From: Salinivirgaceae bacterium
Lineage (GTDB): Bacteria > Bacteroidota > Bacteroidia > Bacteroidales > SZUA-534
Direction of reading: 5' to 3'
Assembly (NCBI GenBank): GCA_017645945.1
Contig: JAGCNL010000049.1
Location: 1 to 43,323 of the forward strand
Length of the DNA stretch: 43,323 nt
The notes under the pieces are model-generated. The model was not told the DNA's origin and ran no database searches. It saw nothing but the letters and a program-made list of their open reading frames with translations. Made by a program: the position numbers and the translations under genes. Shown here piece by piece: positions 1 to 7,282 of this stretch (the first letter of the stretch is position 1; each line of letters begins with the position of its first letter).

Positions 1-25
1 AAAGACGAAACATTTGTTGGAAAAA

Positions 26-667
26 ATGGAAAAGTACAACGACAACATTAAAATTTTAGTGGCCGACAAGGAGCACTACGCTTATGTTGACGAGATTTTG
101 GCAACCATTGCGGCTGCCGCAAAAGTACGTGGCACCGGCATTGCAAAACGTAATCCGGGCTATGTGAAACAAAAAATGAGCGAGGGCAAGGCTGTGATAG
201 CTCTCGACGGCGACAAATTCGCCGGATTCAGCTACATTGAGACGTGGGGCGGCAAGCACTACGTAACCACATCGGGTTTGATTGTTCCCGAGGAGTACCG
301 CGGACACGGACTGGCACGCCGCATCAAGCATGTAACCTTCTCGCTTGCGCGGATGCGTTGGCCGCAGGCGAAGATTTTCAGTCTGACATCAGGCGCCGCC
401 GTTATGAAACTCAACACCGACCACGGATATGTGCCTGTAACTTTCGCGCAACTCACTGACGACGAGACATTTTGGAAAGGCTGCGAAGGTTGCATCAATC
501 AAGATATTCTGAAACGTACCGACCGCCGCTACTGTGTATGCACGGGTATGCTCTACGACCCCGAGCGTCCGCGCAGCGTTCGTGACGCCGATGAGGAACT
601 GTCGCACGACCCTGGCGTTGAGGAAATCATCAAGGCTCGTTTCCCTGACGGTTTTCCTGAAGACTAA
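26..667 (+). CDS. GNAT-family N-acyltransferase of the arginine cluster (glutamate N-acyltransferase candidate)
   Basis: A protein of about 213 residues with a GNAT acetyl-CoA fold. The segment around VPEEYRGHGLARRI matches motif A (R/Q-x-x-G-x-G/A), which binds the pyrophosphate of acyl-CoA. It lies directly upstream of argG in an arginine operon, so I infer that it makes the first intermediate, N-acetyl- or N-succinylglutamate. Bacteroides use succinylated intermediates, and the sequence does not show which acyl group is used. I prefer the ATG at 26. The frame is open to the left edge of the window with in-frame TTG codons at 14 and 17, so a start further upstream is possible. The C-terminal third (Cys-rich, GCEGCINQ, YCVCTG) is an extension beyond the minimal GNAT fold. 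Confidence 0.8.
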   Translation: MEKYNDNIKILVADKEHYAYVDEILATIAAAAKVRGTGIAKRNPGYVKQKMSEGKAVIALDGDKFAGFSYIETWGGKHYVTTSGLIVPEEYRGHGLARRIKHVTFSLARMRWPQAKIFSLTSGAAVMKLNTDHGYVPVTFAQLTDDETFWKGCEGCINQDILKRTDRRYCVCTGMLYDPERPRSVRDADEELSHDPGVEEIIKARFPDGFPED

Positions 668-778
668 TTTTATTTAGGAGTTAGGAATTAGGATTTTATT
701 TGCGAACTTTACATTTTAATCTTTACTCCTTACTCAAAACTAATAACTTATAACTCAAAAACTTATAACTTTTAAGAT
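668..778. repeat. Two 7-bp-period repeat arrays upstream of argG
   Basis: Positions 674-694 are three in-phase heptamers (TTAGGAG, TTAGGAA, TTAGGAT). Positions 723-757 are five more, of the form TTACTCC, TTACTCA, AAACTAA, TAACTTA, TAACTCA. The two arrays are partly inverted relative to each other (AGGAGT at 676-681 against ACTCCT at 725-730). Between them, TATTTGCGAAC at 697-707 is identical to the sequence before mdh (39089-39099) and may belong to a promoter. The second array runs almost to the argG start codon. Confidence 0.75.
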
Positions 779-1984
779 ATGGAACAGAAAAAGAAAGTGG
801 TAGTGGCCTTCAGTGGCGGTCTCGACACATCGTACACCGTTATGTATCTGGCTAAAGAGAAAGGCTACGAGGTTCACGCGGCTTGCGCAAACACTGGCGG
901 ATTCAGCGCCGCACAACTCAAGACAAACGAGGAGAACGCCTACAAATTGGGCGCGACAAAATATGTAACTCTCGACGTTACAAAGGAATACTACGAGAAA
1001 AGTTTGAAATATATGGTGTACGGCAACGTGCTGCGCAACAACTGCTACCCAATTTCGGTGTCGTCGGAGCGCATTTTCCAAGCCATTGCCATCGCACGCT
1101 ACGCTAAAGAGATTGGCGCATCGGCCATTGCACACGGCTCAACTGGTGCTGGCAACGACCAAATCCGTTTCGATATGACTTTCCTTGTTATGTGCCCTGG
1201 CGTTGAGATTATCACGCTTACACGCGACGGTAACTTGAGCCGTCAGGAAGAGGTTGATTATCTGAACAAAAACGGTTTTTCGGCCGATTTCACCAAACTC
1301 AAATACTCGTACAACGTGGGCATTTGGGGCACATCAATCTGCGGCGGCGAGATTCTCGACTCAAAGCAAGGTCTGCCCGAATCGGCTTATCTGAAACATC
1401 CTACAAAGGAAGGCCCCGAACTTTTGAAATTGGGCTTCGACAAAGGTGAGTTGTGCAGCGTCAACGGCAAGCACTATGACGACAAAATTGCTGCCATTCA
1501 GGCAGTTGAAGAGATTGGCGCAGCCTATGGAATTGGCCGCGACTGCCACGTGGGCGACACAATCATCGGTATCAAAGGCCGCGTAGGTTTCGAGGCTGCA
1601 GCACCAATGCTGATTATTGGCGCACACCGATTCCTGGAGAAATACACGCTTTCGAAGTGGCAGCAATACTGGAAAGACCAAGTGTCGAACTGGTACGGAA
1701 TGTTCCTGCACGAGAGTCAGTATCTCGAGCCTGTTATGCCCGATATCGAGGCTATGCTCACAAGCAGTCAGCGCAACGTTACAGGCGAGGTTACTCTCGA
1801 ACTGCGTCCGCTCTGCTTCCAAACAGTTGGCGTTGATTCGCCTAACGATTTGGTTAAGAATAAATTGGGCGAATATGGCGAGACTGCAAAGGCCTGGTCA
1901 TCGGACGACGCTAAAGGCTTCATCAAGGTAACATCGACAGCCTTGAGAGCATACTACCTCGCTCATCCTAATGAAAGACAATAA
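779..1984 (+). CDS. argG: Argininosuccinate synthase
   Basis: ArgG joins citrulline and aspartate using ATP to form argininosuccinate, the penultimate step of arginine synthesis in the cytoplasm. The N-terminal SGGLDTS (residues 12-18) is the ATP-pyrophosphatase P-loop of the family. HGSTGAGNDQIRF near residue 120 is a conserved substrate-binding segment. At 401 residues it has the normal full length. The ATG at 779 follows a 7-bp repeat array and no strong Shine-Dalgarno site is visible, which is common in Bacteroidetes. The next gene begins 11 bp after the stop, so the two are probably cotranscribed. Confidence 0.97.
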   Translation: MEQKKKVVVAFSGGLDTSYTVMYLAKEKGYEVHAACANTGGFSAAQLKTNEENAYKLGATKYVTLDVTKEYYEKSLKYMVYGNVLRNNCYPISVSSERIFQAIAIARYAKEIGASAIAHGSTGAGNDQIRFDMTFLVMCPGVEIITLTRDGNLSRQEEVDYLNKNGFSADFTKLKYSYNVGIWGTSICGGEILDSKQGLPESAYLKHPTKEGPELLKLGFDKGELCSVNGKHYDDKIAAIQAVEEIGAAYGIGRDCHVGDTIIGIKGRVGFEAAAPMLIIGAHRFLEKYTLSKWQQYWKDQVSNWYGMFLHESQYLEPVMPDIEAMLTSSQRNVTGEVTLELRPLCFQTVGVDSPNDLVKNKLGEYGETAKAWSSDDAKGFIKVTSTALRAYYLAHPNERQ

Positions 1985-1995
1985 ATTAATAAGCA

Positions 1996-2184
1996 ATGGC
2001 AGAGGTAAAACGATTGGTAAAGTCACAAAAGAACCGCACCATTTGCGGTGTATGCGGCGGGCTGGCCGAGTATCTCGACCTTGACCCGACGGTAATGCGC
2101 ATCATTTGGATACTGCTGGCCATGTTTGGCGGCTGCGGCCTGTTGCTCTACTTGATTTTTGCACTTGTAATGCCTAACGAATAG
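1996..2184 (+). CDS. PspC-domain small membrane protein
   Basis: A 62-residue protein made of a single PspC domain: a basic N-terminus, the typical CGVCGGLAEYLDLDPT segment (residues 18-33), and a hydrophobic helix (about 38-58) expected to span the inner membrane. PspC domains are known from phage-shock and envelope-stress proteins. It sits 11 bp after argG and 3 bp before argC, so it is embedded in the arginine operon, although no link to arginine synthesis is known to me. The family call is firm; the role here is unknown. Confidence 0.9.
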   Translation: MAEVKRLVKSQKNRTICGVCGGLAEYLDLDPTVMRIIWILLAMFGGCGLLLYLIFALVMPNE

Positions 2185-2187
2185 ATT

Positions 2188-3225
2188 ATGATTAAAATTG
2201 GAATTTTGGGCGCTGCTGGATATACGGGCGGCGAGTTGATTCGACTGCTGATTAATCACCCCGAGGCCGAGATTGTGTTCGCTAATAGCGAATCGAACGC
2301 GGGAAACCTTGTGTGCGACGTGCACGAAGGCCTTATGGGCGAAACCGACCTTCAGTTTACCGCCGAAATGCCGTTCGACAAGGTTGACGTGGTGTTCTTC
2401 TGCTTCGGACACGGCAAAAGTTGGGCGTTCTTGAATGAGCACGACATTCCCAACAATGTGAAAATCATCGATATGGCACAGGATTTCCGAATTGCCGCAC
2501 CAACACACGACTACGTTTACGGTCTGCCCGAAATCCATCGCGAAGAGATTAAAAAATGCGCGCATCTTGCCAATCCTGGCTGCTTTGCCACTTGCATTCA
2601 GTTGGGACTGCTGCCGCTTGCCAAGGCTGGACTGCTCTGCCACGACGTGGCTGTGAACGCCATAACGGGCTCAACAGGTGCAGGACAGAAACCGTCGGCC
2701 ACAACACATTTCTCGTGGCGCAACAACAATATGAGCGTCTACAAAGTATTTGAGCATCAGCATCTTCACGAGATTTGCCAAAGTCTGAACGAACTGCGTC
2801 CGAAAAATGCGCCAAAAGTTGCAAACACGCTTGCCGAACAGCCGTCAGAAGGCGACATCACTGTCGATTTCATACCTTATCGTGGCGATTTCGCTCGTGG
2901 CATTTTCTGCACCGAGGTTGTGAAATTCGACGGCGAGGAAGGCTCTGCCACCAACCCGACTGCCGAGCAACTATCGGCCTTATACACTGATTTTTACAAG
3001 GACGCAGCCTTCACTCACTACTGCGACACTGACATCGATTTGAAGCAAGTTGTGAATACCAACAAGGCGCTCGTCCACATCAGCAAGTTCGGCAACAAGG
3101 CCGTCATCACATCAATGATTGACAACCTGCTGAAAGGCGCTGTGGGACAGGCTGTTCAGAATATGAACATTATGTTCGGCATTGACGAAAAGGCGGGACT
3201 GAATTTGAAGGCAGCGGCATTTTGA
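2188..3225 (+). CDS. argC: N-acetyl-gamma-glutamyl-phosphate reductase (or succinyl equivalent)
   Basis: ArgC reduces N-acylglutamyl-phosphate to the semialdehyde with NADPH. The N-terminus shows the dinucleotide-binding GxxGxxG (GAAGYTGG, residues 8-15). ANPGCFATC contains the catalytic cysteine, Cys132. The length of 345 residues is slightly longer than many ArgC proteins but within range. It starts 3 bp after the PspC gene, and tandem stops (TGA TAG) close it. Downstream the operon is interrupted by a repeat-flanked four-helix-bundle gene before argD. In Bacteroides the natural acyl group may be succinyl rather than acetyl. Confidence 0.97.
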   Translation: MIKIGILGAAGYTGGELIRLLINHPEAEIVFANSESNAGNLVCDVHEGLMGETDLQFTAEMPFDKVDVVFFCFGHGKSWAFLNEHDIPNNVKIIDMAQDFRIAAPTHDYVYGLPEIHREEIKKCAHLANPGCFATCIQLGLLPLAKAGLLCHDVAVNAITGSTGAGQKPSATTHFSWRNNNMSVYKVFEHQHLHEICQSLNELRPKNAPKVANTLAEQPSEGDITVDFIPYRGDFARGIFCTEVVKFDGEEGSATNPTAEQLSALYTDFYKDAAFTHYCDTDIDLKQVVNTNKALVHISKFGNKAVITSMIDNLLKGAVGQAVQNMNIMFGIDEKAGLNLKAAAF

Positions 3226-3231
3226 TAGAAT

Positions 3232-3280
3232 GATTAATGTTTAATGATTAATGATTAATTCCAAATTACTAATTATTAAA
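3232..3280. repeat. 7-bp repeat array, left flank of four-helix-bundle gene
   Basis: Seven in-phase heptamers: GATTAAT, GTTTAAT, GATTAAT, GATTAAT, TCCAAAT, TACTAAT, TATTAAA. The first four are nearly perfect. The reverse complement of this array matches the right flank at 3721-3755, including 15 identical bases (ATTAATCATTAATCA), so the enclosed gene lies between inverted repeats. Confidence 0.85.
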
Positions 3281-3302
3281 CAGTTGTAACTTGCTTTTGA
3301 TT

Positions 3303-3698
3303 ATGGGAGCAAATGTTCTGAAAGAAAAAAGTTTTCAATTCTCCATTAAAATGGTTGATTTATACAAACATCTTACTGAAGAAAAAAAGGAGTTTATTCT
3401 ATCAAAACAATTGCTGCGCTCTGGTACATCAATAGGCGCAATGGTCAGAGAATCAGAATATAGTGAAAGTAAAAGTGACTTTATTCATAAACTCGCAATT
3501 GCACAAAAGGAAACAAACGAATCTTTATATTGGATAGAACTTTTAGGAAGGACTGATTTTATTGATATACAGACTCAAAACGATTTAATGAACGACGCCA
3601 CTGAACTACTTCGAATTATTACAGCAAGCATCAAAACGGTAAAAGAATCATTGGCCAAAAAGTTAGAAAATATATCTGATAATCAAAGCATTAATTAA
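3303..3698 (+). CDS. Four-helix-bundle protein (23S rRNA IVS / S23 family)
   Basis: A 131-residue protein recognised by its family core QLLRSGTSIGAMVRESEYSES (residues 36-56), then DFIHKLAIAQKE and ESLYWIELL. These are hallmarks of the 23S rRNA intervening-sequence protein family, which shares its fold with the Avd accessory protein of diversity-generating retroelements. It is predicted to be all helical, and such proteins form pentameric bundles. I chose the ATG at 3303; TTG codons at 3291 and 3297 are in frame. The gene is clearly more AT-rich than argC and argD, and its last codons run into the right-hand repeat array. It is inserted in the arginine operon without any reverse transcriptase nearby. 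The family is clear; the molecular role is unknown. Confidence 0.9.
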   Translation: MGANVLKEKSFQFSIKMVDLYKHLTEEKKEFILSKQLLRSGTSIGAMVRESEYSESKSDFIHKLAIAQKETNESLYWIELLGRTDFIDIQTQNDLMNDATELLRIITASIKTVKESLAKKLENISDNQSIN

Positions 3699-3720
3699 TA
3701 ACCAAAAATCATCACATTGT

Positions 3721-3755
3721 TTATTAATCATTAATCACTAATAACTAAACATTAA
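3721..3755. repeat. 7-bp repeat array, right flank, abutting the argD start
   Basis: Five in-phase heptamers: TTATTAA, TCATTAA, TCACTAA, TAACTAA, ACATTAA (consensus TNAYTAA). The array stops two bases before the argD ATG, so the argD ribosome-binding region consists of repeat sequence. It is inverted relative to the array at 3232-3280. Confidence 0.85.
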
Positions 3756-3757
3756 AT

Positions 3758-4882
3758 ATGAATTTATTTGAAGTTTACTCGCTATTTCCCATTGAAATAG
3801 TGAAAGGCAAAGGCTGCCACGTTTGGGACGCCAACGGACAGGAATATCTCGACCTTTACGGCGGTCACGCTGTGATTTCGGTGGGACACGCGCACCCAAA
3901 ATATGTGAAAGCCATCAGCGAGCAAGTTGCCACTTTGGGCTTCTACTCTAACTCTGTGATTAACAAGTTGCAACAGAAACTGGCCGACAAACTCGGACCA
4001 ATTTCGGGCTACAACGACTACTCGCTTTTCCTGATAAACTCGGGCGCCGAAGCCAACGAGAACGCTCTCAAACTGGCGTCATTCTACAACGGCCGCAACA
4101 AGGTGCTGGCTTTCCGCCACTCGTTCCACGGACGCACATCGGCAGCCGTCAGAGTTACTGATATTCCAAAGTACATTGCCCCTGTAAATGAAGGACTTGA
4201 AGTTACTTTCATCGATTTGAACGACACCGCCACAATGCGTGCCGAACTCGAGAAAGGCATTTATTCGTCGGTGATAATTGAAGGCATTCAGGGCGTTGGT
4301 GGCATTCAGGTGCCCGACGACCAATTTATGCGCGACCTGCGTGAAGCCTGCACCGCAACCAATACAGTGCTGATTCTCGACGAGATACAGTCGGGTTACG
4401 GACGGAGCGGCAAATTCTTCGCCCACCAATACGCTGGCATCAAGGCCGACATTGTGACTGTGGCAAAAGGCATCTGCAACGGTCTGCCAATGGCTGGAGT
4501 CATCATTGCGCCATTCTTCACACCCGTTGTGGGACAATTGGGAACAACCTTCGGTGGCAACCATCTGGCCTGTGCAGGAGCCTGCGCCGTGCTCGACATC
4601 ATCGCCGAAGAGCACTTGGTTGAAAACGCCGCAAAAGTTGGCGACTATCTGCTTTCGGAACTGAAGAAAATCGACAGAATCAAGGAAGTTCGCGGTCGCG
4701 GCCTTATGATTGGCATAGAGTTCGAAGAGCCGATAAAGGAAATCCGCAACCAACGTCTGCTTATGGAACAGCACGTGTTCACGGGCGTTGCGGGCGCAAA
4801 CACAATCCGTCTGCTGCCGCCGCTCTGCCTGTCAATGGCCGAAGCGCAAGACTTTATTGAGAGATTCAAGAAGTGTCTGTAA
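3758..4882 (+). CDS. argD: Acetylornithine (or succinylornithine) aminotransferase
   Basis: A class-III PLP aminotransferase that converts N-acylglutamate semialdehyde to N-acylornithine with glutamate as amino donor. Visible landmarks are NSGAEANENALK (residues 94-105, phosphate binding), HSFHGRT (121-127), LILDEIQSGYGR (205-216) and the PLP lysine in TVAKGICNGLP (Lys237). The length of 374 residues fits the short bacterial ArgD forms. Its position between argC and argB supports the arginine role over a lysine or GABA aminotransferase. Acyl specificity cannot be read from the sequence. Confidence 0.95.
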   Translation: MNLFEVYSLFPIEIVKGKGCHVWDANGQEYLDLYGGHAVISVGHAHPKYVKAISEQVATLGFYSNSVINKLQQKLADKLGPISGYNDYSLFLINSGAEANENALKLASFYNGRNKVLAFRHSFHGRTSAAVRVTDIPKYIAPVNEGLEVTFIDLNDTATMRAELEKGIYSSVIIEGIQGVGGIQVPDDQFMRDLREACTATNTVLILDEIQSGYGRSGKFFAHQYAGIKADIVTVAKGICNGLPMAGVIIAPFFTPVVGQLGTTFGGNHLACAGACAVLDIIAEEHLVENAAKVGDYLLSELKKIDRIKEVRGRGLMIGIEFEEPIKEIRNQRLLMEQHVFTGVAGANTIRLLPPLCLSMAEAQDFIERFKKCL

Positions 4883-4917
4883 TTGGTGTTAGGTATTGGG
4901 TGTTAGGTGTTGGTTTT
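4883..4917. repeat. 7-bp repeat array after argD
   Basis: Five in-phase heptamers directly after the argD stop: TTGGTGT, TAGGTAT, TGGGTGT, TAGGTGT, TGGTTTT (consensus TRGGTGT). The unit differs from those at other sites but the 7-bp period is exact. Confidence 0.8.
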
Positions 4918-4926
4918 AAATAAAAA

Positions 4927-4945
4927 AGGGGGACAAAATCCCCCT
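4927..4945. other. G/C hairpin between argD and argB
   Basis: AGGGGGA (4927-4933) and TCCCCCT (4939-4945) form a perfect 7-bp stem with loop CAAAA. On the plus strand no T-run follows, so it is a poor intrinsic terminator for argD. On the minus strand it is followed by TTTTTTA, which is terminator-like, but no minus-strand gene precedes it. It may instead affect mRNA stability or partial termination inside the arginine operon. Confidence 0.55.
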
Positions 4946-5045
4946 GCGAAATTGCCCTAACTCCCCACGTGGCTCAATTTTACGAATAGAACCGTTACCT
5001 ATTCAACGCATTGCAAAAATAGTAAAAGTTTTTTTAGAAGGAACT

Positions 5046-5816
5046 ATGGAAAACCTCACGATAGTAAAAGTTGGCGGAGCGGTTGTTGAAGACCCGACAA
5101 CGCTCAACACTCTGCTCGACGATTTTGCGGCAATGCAGGGCAACAAACTGCTTGTCCACGGTGGCGGGCGGGCTGCCGACAAACTGCTGAACCGCCTGGG
5201 CGTCGAAATCAAGAAAGTTGACGGCCGACGCATCACCGACAAAGAGACAATCGACGTTGTGACAATGGTTTACGCAGGTCTGGTGAACAAGAATATTGTG
5301 GCTCAACTGCAGCGGCGCGGTGTGAACGCACTCGGCTTCACTGGTGCCGACCTGAACATCATTCTGTCGCACAAGCGCCCCGTGAAAACCATCGACTACG
5401 GCTTTGTTGGCGACGTCGACAGCGTGCAGACCGATGTGCTCTTCTCGCTCATCGAGCAAGGCGCGGTGCCTGTGGTGTCGCCCATCACGCACGACGGCCA
5501 CGGCCAACTGCTCAACACCAATGCCGACACCATCGCCTCTGAACTGGCGCGTGCCCTGGCTAAATCGTGCGGTGTGACGCTCGTCTATTGCTTTGAGAAG
5601 CCCGGCGTGCTTATGGACGCCACCGACGACAGTTCGGTCATCGCCACCCTCACCTACGACAAATTCAAAGAGTATCAGGCATCTGGCATCATCAACGAAG
5701 GTATGATTCCCAAACTCGACAATGGTTTCGACGCCATCCGCGCTGGTGTTGCGAGCGTGGTGATTACCAACACCGACGGTCTGAAAAATGGCGGGGGAAC
5801 GCGATTGGAACTTTAG
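5046..5816 (+). CDS. argB: Acetylglutamate kinase (amino-acid kinase family)
   Basis: ArgB phosphorylates N-acylglutamate. The N-terminus TIVKVGGAVV (residues 4-13) carries the catalytic Lys8 and the glycine-rich loop, followed by LVHGGG (36-41), which binds the substrate carboxylate. NTNADTIASELA near residue 157 and PKLDNGFDAIRAG near 222 are further family motifs. With 256 residues it lacks the N-terminal helix of arginine-sensitive hexameric kinases, suggesting a dimeric form without that inhibition (inference). It lies 163 bp after argD, separated by a repeat array and hairpin. Confidence 0.95.
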   Translation: MENLTIVKVGGAVVEDPTTLNTLLDDFAAMQGNKLLVHGGGRAADKLLNRLGVEIKKVDGRRITDKETIDVVTMVYAGLVNKNIVAQLQRRGVNALGFTGADLNIILSHKRPVKTIDYGFVGDVDSVQTDVLFSLIEQGAVPVVSPITHDGHGQLLNTNADTIASELARALAKSCGVTLVYCFEKPGVLMDATDDSSVIATLTYDKFKEYQASGIINEGMIPKLDNGFDAIRAGVASVVITNTDGLKNGGGTRLEL

Positions 5817-5889
5817 GATTTCAACCTGTTAAGCAAAGAGTTTCAACTTATCAACCATTTTATACCTTTATGGCATAAAAATAGGCAAA

Positions 5890-6954
5890 ATGAACTCAAC
5901 GACCGAAATAGCAACGAGCCTTCTGAAACGGATGATTGCCGCGCCATCGCTCAGCGGCGACGAGAAAAACGTCTCTGACATTGTGGCTGCGGAACTCACC
6001 GCCAACGGCTACGCGCCTGAGCGCATAGGCAACAACCTGATTGTCAAATGCAAAGATTTTGCAGAAGGCCATCCGACGCTGATGCTCAACTCGCACCTCG
6101 ACACCGTTAAACCGGCTCAGGGCTGGGAAACCGACCCCTACTCGCCTATCGAGAACGACGGGAAAATCATCGGACTGGGCAGCAACGACGCTGGCGCAAG
6201 TCTTGTCTCGCTGTTGGCCGCGTTCATCGCCACTGACAACACCGAGTTGCCATACAACCGTTTGTTTGTGGCTTCGGCCGAAGAAGAAATATCCGGCCCG
6301 AACGGAATGTATCTGGTTCTGCCTCAACTTAAAACAATGGTGACTGCCGGAATTGTGGGTGAACCGACGGGAATGAAAATGGCCATTGCCGAAAAAGGTC
6401 TGCTAGTGCTCGACTGCGAAGCCGAAGGCAAAACCGGCCACGCCGCTCGCGCCGACGGCATCAACGCCATCAGCATTGCAATGAAGGATATTGAGTGGCT
6501 TCACTCGTACCAATTTCCTGAGAAAAGTCCGCTACTGGGCAACGTGAAAATGACTGTTACGCAGATTCAGGCCGGCACACAACACAACGTGATTCCCGCT
6601 TCGTGCAAGTTTGTTGTTGACGTGCGCACAACCGAAAAATACAGCAACCGCCAAACGTGGGACATCATTCAGCAGCACATAAAATCGGTGGCAACGCCGC
6701 GCTCGCTGAACAAAAACGCTTCGGCTATCGACGAGCAGCACCCCATTGTTGTGGCCGCTCACAAACTGGGCATCGAGACATTCTTCTCGCCCACCACATC
6801 AGACCAAGCTGTGATTAGCGGCGCATTCCCGACCGTGAAAATGGGCCCTGGCGACTCTGCACGCTCTCACACCGCCAATGAGTTCATCGCTGTGAGCGAG
6901 ATTGAAAGCGGAATTGAAGGGTATATTAACTTGCTAAAAGAGATTAAATTATAG
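5890..6954 (+). CDS. argE: M20-family deacylase, acetylornithine deacetylase type
   Basis: A zinc-dependent M20 peptidase-fold enzyme. Visible metal and catalytic residues are His69 and Asp71 in NSHLDTVKP, Asp100 in GSNDAGAS, the Glu pair 131-132 in SAEEEIS, Glu158 in GEPTG and a C-terminal His near 327 in ARSHTANEF. The position after argB points to removal of the acyl group from acylornithine or acylcitrulline. In Bacteroides the transcarbamylase can act on succinylornithine, in which case this enzyme would deacylate succinylcitrulline (inference). No transcarbamylase or argH is present in the window. At 354 residues it has the normal length. Confidence 0.9.
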   Translation: MNSTTEIATSLLKRMIAAPSLSGDEKNVSDIVAAELTANGYAPERIGNNLIVKCKDFAEGHPTLMLNSHLDTVKPAQGWETDPYSPIENDGKIIGLGSNDAGASLVSLLAAFIATDNTELPYNRLFVASAEEEISGPNGMYLVLPQLKTMVTAGIVGEPTGMKMAIAEKGLLVLDCEAEGKTGHAARADGINAISIAMKDIEWLHSYQFPEKSPLLGNVKMTVTQIQAGTQHNVIPASCKFVVDVRTTEKYSNRQTWDIIQQHIKSVATPRSLNKNASAIDEQHPIVVAAHKLGIETFFSPTTSDQAVISGAFPTVKMGPGDSARSHTANEFIAVSEIESGIEGYINLLKEIKL

Positions 6955-6973
6955 TCGTTTAACCTCTGCTTTT

Positions 6974-7000
6974 ACAATTAAGGAAGCTGGCTTTAATTGT
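6974..7000. other. Hairpin between convergent argE and xseB
   Basis: ACAATTAAGG (6974-6983) and CTTTAATTGT (6991-7000) form a 10-bp stem with one wobble pair and a 7-base loop. It lies between the argE stop and the xseB stop, where a two-way transcription end is expected. A clear T-run is missing, so terminator function is only plausible. Confidence 0.4.
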
Positions 7001-7051
7001 GAAATGTTACTAATAAAGAAATCGTTTTTCTTTTCTGGTACGCCTGACAAT

Positions 7052-7255
7052 CTATTTGTCACTCTTTTTTTCCTCGTTCATGTCATCGACAACTTTCTTT
7101 GTATCAGCCAGTTTCTGCTTGCATTTTTTCAGCATTTCCGATACGCGGACAACAGCGTCGGCCAGTTGGTCAATGTCAAGTCGGTTGTTTTCAATGTCAT
7201 CAACTATCGACTCAATTTCTTCAATAGTCTTTTCGTAAGAGAATTTCGTTGCCAT
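7052..7255 (-). CDS. xseB: Exodeoxyribonuclease VII small subunit
   Basis: A 67-residue helical, charged protein. The start FSYEKTIEEIESIVDDIENNRLDID matches the XseB pattern of an amphipathic helix followed by a second helix with VRVSEMLKKCKQKL. XseB binds the large subunit XseA to form the ATP-independent single-strand exonuclease VII. No xseA is found in the window; it may lie elsewhere. The gene is last in the minus-strand run trxB-malQ-acyltransferase-xseB, starting 28 bp after the acyltransferase stop. The plus-strand frame overlapping it is a shadow. Confidence 0.9.
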   Translation of the reverse strand: MATKFSYEKTIEEIESIVDDIENNRLDIDQLADAVVRVSEMLKKCKQKLADTKKVVDDMNEEKKSDK

Positions 7256-7282
7256 AAATATTTGATTTAATTCTGTTTAAAT

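Noticed and set aside
3303..3698. Diversity-generating retroelement based on an Avd-like protein
   Set aside because: No reverse transcriptase, template repeat or variable repeat is found nearby; the protein fits the stand-alone S23/IVS group better.
5817..5889. Riboswitch or attenuator between argB and argE
   Set aside because: The 73-bp gap has no strong stem or known riboswitch core.
7004..7270. Plus-strand 88-codon frame opposite xseB
   Set aside because: It is the complement of the XseB frame, whose family match is clear; its phenylalanine-rich content is an antisense effect.
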